From the NCBI RefSeq assembly GCF_007671675.1, contig NZ_VCGW01000004.1, positions 1 to 64,000 on the forward strand: a stretch of DNA of 64,000 nt, written 5' to 3'. Shown here one piece after another: positions 56,443 to 64,000 of this stretch. How positions within the stretch are numbered: position 1 is the stretch's first letter; each line of letters opens with the position of its first letter. The notes below the pieces were generated by a model. That model saw nothing but the letters and a program-made list of their open reading frames with translations, searched no databases and was not told the DNA's origin. This DNA comes from Marinobacter maritimus. Lineage in GTDB: Bacteria > Pseudomonadota > Gammaproteobacteria > Pseudomonadales > Oleiphilaceae. A program made the position numbers and the translations under genes.

Positions 56443-58137
56443 ATGAAAAATCTGACCATTCAAACACGGGTGCTGCTTCTGGCCCTGGTGCCTGTAGGTT
56501 TACTAACGGTGCTTTTGACCACGTATAACCTGAAGCAGGCCAAAGACATTGGTGATGAAGCGTTGGCCGGGTTTTACTCGGATATGGAGGCGAGCAAGCG
56601 CCAGGAACTTAAAAACTATATCGAACTTGCGCGAACCTCAATTAGTCATCTTTATAATCAGCCTGGCTCGGCTAATGATCCCGAGGTTCGAGCGCAGGCA
56701 TGGGATATCCTGCGTCAGCTACGTTTCGATGACTCCGGCATTCCGGGTTATATCTTCGCCACTGACACCCGTGGCCTGACCGTTATGCATGGCGCAAATC
56801 CGGCATTAGAAGGCAAGAACCTCTGGGACGTTCAGGATCCCAACGGTACCTATCTGATCCGCGAACTGGTCAGAGTGGCCCGTAGTGGCGGTGACTATGT
56901 TTCCTATGAGTGGCGGAACGAGAGCACAGGTCAGGTTGCAGCGAAGCTTGGTTATGCAGTGATGCTTCCGAAGTGGGATATTATGATTGGTACCGGGTTT
57001 TGGGTAGATGGCCTGGAAAAACAGGTCGCTGCCATGGACAAGAAAGTCGGGGAGGCCCTCAGTAGCGCAGTAATCGGTTCAGTAACCACTTCGTTGATCG
57101 CATTGGCCATCATCGTGTTTTTAGCCTTGATTGTAGTGCGCAGCATTATCGGGCCACTTAAATCGGCGGTATCTGCCATGAATGACATCGCCAGTGGCGA
57201 TGGCGACCTGACCCGTCGGTTGGAGGTAGGCGGCAAGGACGAATTGGGCCAGCTCGCGACGGCTTTCAACAGCTTTGCAGACCAGGTGCACGGGTTGGTT
57301 GAGCGGGTACTTTCGTCCACTCGCACTCTGAATGAAGCTTCTACGGAGCTGAATCAGATAATGGGGGAGGCAGAGCAGGGAGTAGAACGGCAGAAATCTG
57401 AGAGTGATCAGGTCGCGACGGCCATGAACGAGATGACCGCCGCTGCTCAGGAGGTTGCCAATAACGCCAGTGAAGCGTCTGATGCAGCGGACCAAGCCAA
57501 CGTGCAGGTATGCGATGCTCAGGGGCTGGTACATCAGACCATCGATGTGATCGGTGGCTTGTCCGAGCAGGTTGAAGAGGGCGTTAAAGTTATTGAGAAG
57601 CTTGGTGCTGATTCCCGCAAGATCGACAGCGTTCTGGAGGTGATCCGTGAAATAGCTGACCAGACAAACCTGCTTGCCCTGAATGCTGCCATCGAAGCGG
57701 CACGCGCCGGCGAAGCGGGTCGGGGCTTTGCGGTTGTGGCAGATGAAGTTCGCACGCTGGCAAGCAGGACCCAAAAGAGCACTCAGGAAATCCAGGAAAC
57801 CATCGAGCGGCTACAGTCCGGTGCTGGCAACGCAGTGAAGGTGATTGGTTCGATCAGTGAGCGCAGTGAGGCCGCCGTTGCGGAGACGCGCAAGGTGAAT
57901 GATGCGCTGCAGAGAATCAATCAGGCGGCCGGTACGATCAACGATATGAACACCCAGATTGCCAGTGCCGCCGAGGAGCAGACCAGCGTTTCCGAGACCA
58001 TCAACCAGAACGTTCACGAGATTGTTGCGATCACGGAGCAGACAGCTCAGGGGACCTATCGGGCAGGCTTGGCAACACAGCGGCTTAAGGCGCTGGCGGC
58101 AGATATGTCAGATCAGGTCAGTCGTTACCGGGTGTGA
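56443..58137 (+). CDS. Methyl-accepting chemotaxis protein with Cache sensor
   Basis: A 564-residue chemoreceptor: membrane helix (10-30), a periplasmic single-Cache (sCache_2) domain (about 35-190; [39 protein letters not shown]), a second membrane helix (200-222), HAMP (223-275) and a signalling domain containing the [20 protein letters not shown] region. Such Cache receptors often bind small organic acids. It follows the dctBD genes and may report the same compounds to the flagellar motor (inference). Confidence 0.9.
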   Translation: MKNLTIQTRVLLLALVPVGLLTVLLTTYNLKQAKDIGDEALAGFYSDMEASKRQELKNYIELARTSISHLYNQPGSANDPEVRAQAWDILRQLRFDDSGIPGYIFATDTRGLTVMHGANPALEGKNLWDVQDPNGTYLIRELVRVARSGGDYVSYEWRNESTGQVAAKLGYAVMLPKWDIMIGTGFWVDGLEKQVAAMDKKVGEALSSAVIGSVTTSLIALAIIVFLALIVVRSIIGPLKSAVSAMNDIASGDGDLTRRLEVGGKDELGQLATAFNSFADQVHGLVERVLSSTRTLNEASTELNQIMGEAEQGVERQKSESDQVATAMNEMTAAAQEVANNASEASDAADQANVQVCDAQGLVHQTIDVIGGLSEQVEEGVKVIEKLGADSRKIDSVLEVIREIADQTNLLALNAAIEAARAGEAGRGFAVVADEVRTLASRTQKSTQEIQETIERLQSGAGNAVKVIGSISERSEAAVAETRKVNDALQRINQAAGTINDMNTQIASAAEEQTSVSETINQNVHEIVAITEQTAQGTYRAGLATQRLKALAADMSDQVSRYRV

Positions 58138-58150
58138 GTGCCAGAGCGTT

Positions 58151-58180
58151 AAAAGCCGGGGCCTTGACCCCGGCTTTTTT
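58151..58180. terminator. Bidirectional terminator between MCP and phoH-type genes
   Basis: An 11-bp stem AAAAGCCGGGG/CCCCGGCTTTT with a 6-nt loop, T run on the plus strand and A run on the left giving T on the minus strand. It serves the two convergent genes. Confidence 0.85.
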
Positions 58181-58189
58181 GGCTCTGTA

Positions 58190-59587
58190 TCAGAGGTTGG
58201 CTTCCGCAAACTCCGCAAGCAGTGAGCGCGGCACACCTTGCAGGTGAATGTGCCCGCCGTGACCGAAGTTCTTGAAGCGTTCGGTCATGTAGGTCAGGCC
58301 AGAGCTCAGAGCACTCAGGTAGGGTGTGTCGATCTGCGCCAGGTTGCCCAGGCAGATCACCTTGGAGCCGTTACCCGCGCGGGTGATGATGGTCTTGATC
58401 TGGTGTGGAGTCAGGTTCTGGGACTCATCAATAATGATCAGGCTGTGCTGGAAGCTGCGGCCACGAATGTAGTTCATGGATTTGAAGTGCAGGGGCACCT
58501 TGCTGAGAATGTAGTCCACACTGGCGGTCATGTTCTCATCGTCTTCGTGCAGTGCTTCGAGGTTATCCACGATGGCGCCCAGCCAAGGCTCCATTTTTTC
58601 AGCCTCGGTGCCGGGCAGAAAACCGATATCCTCATCCAGGCCCTGGGTAGAGCGTGTGGTAATAATCCGCTTGTAAAGCTTGCTGGCAACGGTCATTTCA
58701 ATGCAGGCCGCCAGCGCCAGAATGGTTTTACCGGAGCCGGCTGAGCCGGTGAGGTTGACCAGGTGGATATCCGGATCAAGCAGCAGGTTCAGGGCCATAG
58801 CCTGATAGATATCCCGGGGCACCAAGCCCCAGACCTCTTCGTTCATCAGATCGTGCTGGTGCAAATCCCGGATGACCACCTGAGTGTCGGTGATATTGAC
58901 TGCTCTGCCGATAAAGCCCTGTTCATCAAGCACAAACTCGTTGATGTTGAGTTTTGCCAACTCGCCTTCGCGTTTGAGGATATGTTCGGTTACCCCCTCG
59001 CGCTGCTGGGTTTCCACTTTGGCAATGGTGTCCCAGAAGGAGTTCGGGAACTCGATATAGCCTTTTGGAAGCAGGTCAATGTCATCAACCAACTGGTCGT
59101 TTTGGTAGTCCTGGGCCTCGACACCAAAGCCACGGGCTTTCAAGCGCATGTTGATGTCTTTACTGACCAGTATGATATCCCGGGACTTGTGCCGTTCCTG
59201 AAGCGCAGCGAGGGTGTTGATGATCTTGTTGTCGTTCAGGTGCTCGGGCAGTGAGTGGTTGCCGGTGTGCTCGGTGCTCATCAATATGGAGAGCGTGCCC
59301 AGGGGCTTCGCCATCTTGGCCCGAACGATGGGTACACCTTTTTCAATATCCTTGGGGCTCGCGTCACCAAGTAGCCGGTCGATGGTGCGGATTGCCTGGC
59401 GACAATCAGCCGCGACACTCTGCTTACCGGATTTCAGGCCGTCGAGTTCTTCAAGGACGGTCATCGGGATGATGACATCGTGTTCTTCAAAGTTGAGGAG
59501 GGCGTTCGGGTCGTGGATCAGGACGTTGGTATCGAGGACGTACATTGTTTTTTGAGCTTTCGGTGCACTTTCCGGTGTTCTGGGCAT
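58190..59587 (-). CDS. PIN-PhoH (PhoH2-type) RNA helicase/nuclease-like ATPase
   Basis: A 465-residue fusion of an N-terminal PIN nuclease domain (MYVLDTNVLIHDPNAL with Asp19) and a C-terminal PhoH ATPase with Walker A GSAGSGKT (281-288) and the Walker B region SLIIIDESQNLTPHQIKT. PhoH2 proteins of other bacteria unwind and cut RNA. Here it is the single-gene form, followed upstream on the same strand by a CBS protein. Confidence 0.9.
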   Translation of the reverse strand: MPRTPESAPKAQKTMYVLDTNVLIHDPNALLNFEEHDVIIPMTVLEELDGLKSGKQSVAADCRQAIRTIDRLLGDASPKDIEKGVPIVRAKMAKPLGTLSILMSTEHTGNHSLPEHLNDNKIINTLAALQERHKSRDIILVSKDINMRLKARGFGVEAQDYQNDQLVDDIDLLPKGYIEFPNSFWDTIAKVETQQREGVTEHILKREGELAKLNINEFVLDEQGFIGRAVNITDTQVVIRDLHQHDLMNEEVWGLVPRDIYQAMALNLLLDPDIHLVNLTGSAGSGKTILALAACIEMTVASKLYKRIITTRSTQGLDEDIGFLPGTEAEKMEPWLGAIVDNLEALHEDDENMTASVDYILSKVPLHFKSMNYIRGRSFQHSLIIIDESQNLTPHQIKTIITRAGNGSKVICLGNLAQIDTPYLSALSSGLTYMTERFKNFGHGGHIHLQGVPRSLLAEFAEANL

Positions 59588-59611
59588 AGGGGGCGCTACC
59601 TCTGTGATGGT

Positions 59612-60103
59612 TCAGCTGTTACTGGCGCAGCGTTTCGTAAGCTCCTCATTCGAGACGACTTTCAGCATATCATATGTCGTTACAATGCCGGTTATCTTTG
59701 CATCCCGGGTGACAAAAATCCGGTGCAGATGCTCGCTCATCATGATGTTGGCAATGTCGCGCACCGGCGTTGTTTCGTCAACCGATAATACGATGGGCGT
59801 CATGATATCCCTGACTTCTACCGGCACTTTGCCCATTTCCTCAAAAAGCACCAAGCGTAAACGCCTTGCTTCCTGTTGGTCTTCCACGGTGAGTTCATTG
59901 CCGGGCTCGGATCGCTTGGCATTCCAGCGGAATTCTGTGATGTCTTTGAGTGTGGCAATGCCAACAATGTCACCGGATTCATCCGTAACAGGGCTGCCGG
60001 TAATTTCGTTGTCGGTGAGAAAGCGGGCCAGGCGATCCATAGTCCAGGATTGCGGTACCGCCTTGATGCTGGGTGTCATTATCTCGCGAGCAAGCACGGT
60101 CAT
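59612..60103 (-). CDS. Two-CBS-domain protein
   Basis: A 163-residue stand-alone pair of CBS domains (LAREIMTPSIKAVPQSWTMD and VRDIMTPIVLSVDETTPVRD as the two repeat starts), which normally bind adenosine nucleotides to regulate a partner. No partner domain is attached. It lies 24 bp upstream of the PIN-PhoH gene, so it could regulate that ATPase or be independent. Confidence 0.88.
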   Translation of the reverse strand: MTVLAREIMTPSIKAVPQSWTMDRLARFLTDNEITGSPVTDESGDIVGIATLKDITEFRWNAKRSEPGNELTVEDQQEARRLRLVLFEEMGKVPVEVRDIMTPIVLSVDETTPVRDIANIMMSEHLHRIFVTRDAKITGIVTTYDMLKVVSNEELTKRCASNS

Positions 60104-60169
60104 CGGATGTTTTCTGCCTTATGAATCTTTTCCCCAGAGCTTAGCGCTTCGCACTCTGCCCGTCACCCC

Positions 60170-60910
60170 TCAGTTGCCGTCAGGTTGCCTTACATTAACC
60201 AGGCGGCCATCTGCGTCATATACCAGGCTGAAGCCCTGATAGCGCTCTTGGGCAGATACCCGTTCCAACGTTTCCATGGACCTCACCGGTATATCAATCA
60301 GAAGCGTGTTTACAAGCCATCCCGGCAGTGCGCCGTTCGGGTCTGTGTGTTGTAGCCAGATCATTCGGGTTTTGGTGCCTTCGGGGATAAACCGGTACAG
60401 GGTGTCTGAGCGATCAACCCTTATCCGGTTGCTGATTTCTGCCCGTTTGCCGGGGGTGGCGCTCATCTCCATGATGATTTCACCGGCAGACTCGTTACCG
60501 CGTGTGCGGATATTCAGAACATAATCACGATCTGTTACCGGCCACGGCATGTCATTAACAGAGTAGGCATAGCGATCATGAAAGCTGTTTTTGCCCACGC
60601 CGTAGGATTCGGAGCAGTTCAGCACCCACTCAATACAGGATGCCGGATCCACCATGACAGCCATTATGGCTTCGATGGGGGCGTCGAGCAGAGCCTCTGC
60701 TTTGAATGCCTGAAAACTGGAGTCGCTTTGCTCCATGGTGTATACACGAATATCGCCGGTTTCCTTGCGCAGGCTCCATGCCTCGCTGTCTTCGGTCGGC
60801 AGTGCCGCGCGGGCGGTGGCAGCTGCTATCGCAGAAACCAGCAGGGCGCAAATCACACCGCTGATGACTGAGGCCCAGCCTTTCAATCCATGGGCTTCGG
60901 TCTTTCTCAT
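60170..60910 (-). CDS. START-domain lipid-binding periplasmic protein
   Basis: A 246-residue exported protein: signal peptide or anchor to about residue 35 (ending ATARAA), then a START-like domain (ETGDIRVYTMEQSDSSFQAF; DRYAYSVNDMPWPVTDRDYV), which forms a hydrophobic pocket for lipids. Bacterial examples are known but poorly characterised. It is divergent from the DUF2804 gene. Confidence 0.8.
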   Translation of the reverse strand: MRKTEAHGLKGWASVISGVICALLVSAIAAATARAALPTEDSEAWSLRKETGDIRVYTMEQSDSSFQAFKAEALLDAPIEAIMAVMVDPASCIEWVLNCSESYGVGKNSFHDRYAYSVNDMPWPVTDRDYVLNIRTRGNESAGEIIMEMSATPGKRAEISNRIRVDRSDTLYRFIPEGTKTRMIWLQHTDPNGALPGWLVNTLLIDIPVRSMETLERVSAQERYQGFSLVYDADGRLVNVRQPDGN

Positions 60911-61048
60911 AAGCTACACTTCCTTGGCGATAAGGAGGCCGAGTCTAACATGAGGCGTTGGGCGTTATGTCTCCTGAACCAGGGGATTGTGAACCAGGTA
61001 GCGGCCCGGTGAAGCAGTTCGTAAAATTGGCCCGATCTGACGATAACA

Positions 61049-62056
61049 ATGACCAACACAAAACTGATTGATGCAAAGGGGCGCATCTCACCGGGTGTGC
61101 TTGACCGGCCCGTAGATGAAATAAACTATCTGGATTACGACTTGCGAACCGTGATGGATCGCCCGCGTTCGGAGCTGGCCCGGCGGTGGGGCTTCAACCA
61201 GTTTCAGTTCGTCAGCGCGACGGGACCTGGGTGGGTGTTTGGCCTGGCTATTGTAGATTTGAAATTGATGGGAAGTGGTTTTTTCTATCTTTACGATTTC
61301 GCCTCCAGACAAATGCTGGAACACAGTTTCATGAGCCCGTTGGCGCTGGGCACCCGGATTGAGCCCTATCCAGAACATGGGGCAGCCTCCTTTACTAAAG
61401 GTGAGGTTATCATGCGCATTCTGCCTTTTGCCGGGGGCAGGAGTATCTCTGTATCCGCGCCTGGCGGTATCCGCGTGGAGCTAACGCTGAAAGAGGATAA
61501 TGATCCTCTGCGTCTGCTTTGCCCGGCGGGCTACAACGGTTGGGTGTTTACCCGAAAGTCGGCGGGCCTGCCGGTGGAGGGTGAGGTCCGCTGGGACCAT
61601 CGCCTCTGGCGGTGTGATGAGACCACCCGTGGTGCAATTGACTGGAGTTGCGGCTTCATGCGCCGTGAAACCGCCTGGAACTGGGCAAGCCTGGCCGGCC
61701 GTTTAACGGATGGCCGTTCCATAGGCATTAACCTGGCCGCCGGTGTTAATGAAACCGGCATGACAGAAAATGCGCTCTGGCTGGATGGACAATGCCAGAA
61801 GCTCGGTGCTGCCCGGTTTCACTTTGATCGTTATCATCCCGGAGGCGACTGGCATGTGAGCACCGAAGATGGCCGGGTTGATCTGCACTTTGAGCCCGCA
61901 GCCGCAAGGAAAGAAAAGCTCAACGCGGGGATTATGGCGTCCAATTTCCGGCAGTATGTTGGTACCTTTAATGGAATCATTACTGATGAGGGAGGCGAAA
62001 AGATTGCTATTCAGGGCTTGAAGGGGTTGGCCGAGGACCATTTCGCCCGGTGGTAA
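61049..62056 (+). CDS. DUF2804-family protein
   Basis: A 335-residue cytoplasmic protein matching DUF2804 by features such as FNQFQFVSATGPGWVFGLAI, ETTRGAIDWSCGFMRRETAW and the tryptophan-rich beta core. The family has no tested function; similar lipocalin/AttH-like folds suggest ligand binding (inference). It is a lone gene with its own terminator. Confidence 0.82.
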   Translation: MTNTKLIDAKGRISPGVLDRPVDEINYLDYDLRTVMDRPRSELARRWGFNQFQFVSATGPGWVFGLAIVDLKLMGSGFFYLYDFASRQMLEHSFMSPLALGTRIEPYPEHGAASFTKGEVIMRILPFAGGRSISVSAPGGIRVELTLKEDNDPLRLLCPAGYNGWVFTRKSAGLPVEGEVRWDHRLWRCDETTRGAIDWSCGFMRRETAWNWASLAGRLTDGRSIGINLAAGVNETGMTENALWLDGQCQKLGAARFHFDRYHPGGDWHVSTEDGRVDLHFEPAAARKEKLNAGIMASNFRQYVGTFNGIITDEGGEKIAIQGLKGLAEDHFARW

Positions 62057-62076
62057 TGGCCAAGTCTCAGTGAAGG

Positions 62077-62113
62077 GCACCTGCCTGTACAGAACCGGGC
62101 AGGTGCTTTTTTT
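62077..62113 (+). terminator. Terminator after DUF2804 gene
   Basis: The 9-bp stem GCACCTGCC/GGCAGGTGC is followed by seven T on the plus strand, at the end of the DUF2804 gene and facing minE. Confidence 0.85.
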
Positions 62114-62142
62114 CATGTCAGGCGGTCTGGCCTGAGCTGGCT

Positions 62143-62394
62143 TCAGCGTTCCGGCAGCGTTACGTTCAACTCCAGAACGGAGCAACTGCCGTTGCGGTCA
62201 ACTTCTACCTGGACCATATCATCACTGATCTGGACATATTTGCGGATCACCGCCAACAGTTCCTGCTGCAATTGCGGCAGATAGTCGGGCTGGTCGCGCT
62301 GGCCGCGCTCGTGGGCCACAATAATCTGCAGCCGTTCTTTTGCCACATTGGCGGAGCCGGTCTTTTTGCCTCTGAAATAATCGAGGAAACTCAT
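62143..62394 (-). CDS. minE: Cell division topological factor MinE
   Basis: The 83-residue MinE stimulates MinD ATPase and restricts division inhibition to the poles. It shows the membrane/MinD-contact segment ([19 protein letters not shown]) and the C-terminal dimerisation domain. It starts 3 bp after minD. Confidence 0.97.
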   Translation of the reverse strand: MSFLDYFRGKKTGSANVAKERLQIIVAHERGQRDQPDYLPQLQQELLAVIRKYVQISDDMVQVEVDRNGSCSVLELNVTLPER

Positions 62395-62397
62395 CCG

Positions 62398-63210
62398 TCA
62401 GCCTCCTTTGAACATCCGTGAGAAGAAGCCTTTTTTCTGGTTGGTCATGAAGCGCTGTTCACGCTCCTCACCCAGAAGGCGTGCAACTGCGTCATCGTAA
62501 GCCTGGCCGGCATCGCTTTCGGCTTCCAGAATAACCGGCAACCCCTGGTTTGAGGAGTTGAGAACAATCTGGCTTTCCGGGATAACGCCCAGCAACGGAA
62601 TGGCGAGAATCTCTTCGACATCCCCTACAGAAAGCATTTCGCCCCGCGCAACCCGGTCCGGGTTATAACGGGTCAGTAGCAGATGCTCTTTGACCGGTTC
62701 CTGGCCCATTTCAGCGCGCCGGGACTTACTTTGCAGAATGCCAAGAATCCGGTCGGAGTCCCGAACAGAGGAAACTTCCGGGTTGGTTACGACAATGGCT
62801 TCATCTGCATAGTACAAAGCCATCATCGCGCCGTGCTCGATACCGGCAGGCGAGTCGCAAATGATGTAGTCGAATGTTTCGGAGAGTTCGTTGATGACTT
62901 TCTCAACGCCCTCTTTGGTGAGAGCTTCCTTTTCCTTCGTCTGGGAGGTTGGGAGGATATAGAGCGTATCGACCCGTTTGTCCCGGATTAGCGCCTGGCT
63001 CAACGATGCTTCGCCTTGTATGACATTTACGAAGTCATACACTACACGGCGTTCGCAGTTCATGATCAGGTCCAGGTTGCGCAAGCCAACGTCGAAGTCA
63101 ATCACGACCGTTTTGTGGCCACGTTTGGCAATCCCGGTGCTGATGGAGGCGCTGGTGGTGGTTTTACCGACGCCGCCCTTTCCTGAGGTAACGACAATGA
63201 TTCTAGCCAA
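62398..63210 (-). CDS. minD: Septum site-determining ATPase MinD
   Basis: The 270-residue MinD has the deviant Walker A KGGVGKTT (Lys11 and Lys16), IDFDVGLRNLDL and the C-terminal amphipathic membrane-binding helix (GFFSRMFKGG). It oscillates with MinE and recruits MinC. Confidence 0.98.
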   Translation of the reverse strand: MARIIVVTSGKGGVGKTTTSASISTGIAKRGHKTVVIDFDVGLRNLDLIMNCERRVVYDFVNVIQGEASLSQALIRDKRVDTLYILPTSQTKEKEALTKEGVEKVINELSETFDYIICDSPAGIEHGAMMALYYADEAIVVTNPEVSSVRDSDRILGILQSKSRRAEMGQEPVKEHLLLTRYNPDRVARGEMLSVGDVEEILAIPLLGVIPESQIVLNSSNQGLPVILEAESDAGQAYDDAVARLLGEEREQRFMTNQKKGFFSRMFKGG

Positions 63211-63287
63211 GGTTCAATTCCTGTGTCTCGGTGGATTCGTCGTGTCTGCCGGTTAAACCGGTCAAATTATTAGGCTTGATTCCGGTG

Positions 63288-64000
63288 TCAGGCCTTATCC
63301 AGTGGCGTTACCACCAGCAAGTCGTCCCTGAGCTGAATCTGCACAGCGCTTTTCCAGCCACTATCCTGAAGATCTTCGGAGATTTTATAGTGTCCTGCGA
63401 TGGACACAAGCTCTGCCTCAAGTGATTGGCAAAAGATTCTTGCAGATTCAGCTCCGTGGATGCCCGCCAAGGCCCTGCCTCGCAGTGGTCCGTAGATGTG
63501 AATGTTGCCTGCCGCCAACACTTCTGCGCCCGCCTGGACCGAAGCCAGAATAACCAGATCGCCATCGGGAGCGTGGACTTGCTGGCCTGAGCGAACCGGT
63601 TGGCTGATGATTTTGGCTGGCACAACATCCGGCGCAGCCCGAGGTGCGGGTGCTGCAGGTGGCTCTGGTGCTTTTTCAGCTGCGGCGCCAGTGTCATGGG
63701 CCCGGTCTCTCTGGCCGGTTCCAGGCATCAGGGCTAAAGCGGCTCCCCGGGCCAACCGTCGCTGATCGTCACTACCTCCGCGAACGCCAATAACATGGAT
63801 ATTGTTACGCCGGCAGGTGCCGATAATTTTGAAGAAATCCAGCTCACTGTCGAGGCCTTCGTACTTTTCCAGGCTGATGATAAGCGGAATATCCCGGAAA
63901 AAACCGGGGGCCTGGCTGATCTTGTCCCTCAATGTTTCTTCAAATTCGTCATTATCGAAATAGTAGAGTTCCAGAGCTGTCATGGAAACGCTGGCGCTTC
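63288..64000 (-). CDS. minC: Septum site-determining protein MinC, 5' end beyond the window
   Basis: Inhibitor of FtsZ polymerisation. The visible part holds most of the N-terminal domain, a Pro/Ala linker (about EKAPEPPAAPAPRAAP) and the C-terminal beta-helix domain (ASVQAGAEVLAAGNIHIYGPLRGRALAG region). An internal ATG at 63983 could be mistaken for the start, but the frame stays open to the window edge with codons (ASVS) that fit the MinC N-domain before it, so the gene begins outside. Confidence 0.92.
   Translation of the reverse strand, partial: SASVSMTALELYYFDNDEFEETLRDKISQAPGFFRDIPLIISLEKYEGLDSELDFFKIIGTCRRNNIHVIGVRGGSDDQRRLARGAALALMPGTGQRDRAHDTGAAAEKAPEPPAAPAPRAAPDVVPAKIISQPVRSGQQVHAPDGDLVILASVQAGAEVLAAGNIHIYGPLRGRALAGIHGAESARIFCQSLEAELVSIAGHYKISEDLQDSGWKSAVQIQLRDDLLVVTPLDKA

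Noticed and set aside
1..64000. CRISPR arrays, rRNA genes, intact insertion sequences, prophage
   Set aside because: No regularly spaced repeats, rRNA signatures, transposase genes or phage structural genes were seen in reading the window.

Overview
The window looks like a chromosomal segment of a marine gammaproteobacterium close to Marinobacter. The evidence is the Pseudomonas-like order rnr-rlmB-rpsF-rpsR-(DUF2232)-rplI-dnaB-alr, the lolB-ispE-tRNA-Gln-prs-rplY-pth-ychF block, an Anr-type four-cysteine FNR regulator, moderate-to-high GC, and TRAP transport with C4-dicarboxylate-type two-component control. This assignment is inference from gene order and protein character; no database search was run. 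Most of the sequence is dense housekeeping DNA, with accessory patches at about 20.3-23.1 kb, 42-45.6 kb and 47.9-49.2 kb.

Layout. 0-10 kb: an unrecognised protein, tRNA-Leu, then RNA decay and modification (rnr, rlmB), ribosomal proteins S6, S18 and L9, the replicative helicase and alanine racemase. 10-20 kb: two small conserved genes, anr with an FNR-like box just upstream, fabB, a circularly permuted GTPase, a Spy-like periplasmic protein, a chemoreceptor, lipA, metY, a PACE efflux protein and tRNA-Met. 20-24.5 kb: a patch with a broken tyrosine recombinase (integron-integrase-like), an AT-rich membrane gene, a TetR/MAPEG divergent pair, an unknown gene, a pseudouridine synthase and a CopD-like protein. 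24.5-31.5 kb, minus strand: ychF, pth, rplY, prs, tRNA-Gln, ispE, lolB and a TPR lipoprotein. 31.7-35.7 kb, plus strand: hemA-prfA-prmC-moeB, ending in a 33-bp inverted repeat facing phrB.

37-42 kb is a compact plus-strand operon: DUF432 protein, MscS channel, RimB-like protease, RimK ligase, M14-type aspartoacylase-like enzyme and YjbQ. 42-45.6 kb encodes a secreted galactose/glyoxal-oxidase-like protein in which every copper-radical residue can be matched, coupled to a secreted partner made of two copies of one domain. amn and a GNAT gene follow. At 47.95-49.19 kb lies a 411-residue protein whose C-terminal two thirds resemble the helical pore-forming domain I of Cry delta-endotoxins. 49.6-58.1 kb holds a TAXI-type TRAP transporter behind a well-spaced sigma-54 promoter, its likely DctB/DctD regulators and a Cache chemoreceptor, which together look like one uptake-and-sensing unit. 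The window closes with a PIN-PhoH ATPase, CBS, START and DUF2804 proteins and minE-minD-minC, with minC running off the right edge.

The most unusual items are the Cry-domain-I-like protein, the copper radical oxidase pair, the decayed integron-type integrase beside a compositionally odd gene, and the RimK/MscS/aspartoacylase operon.
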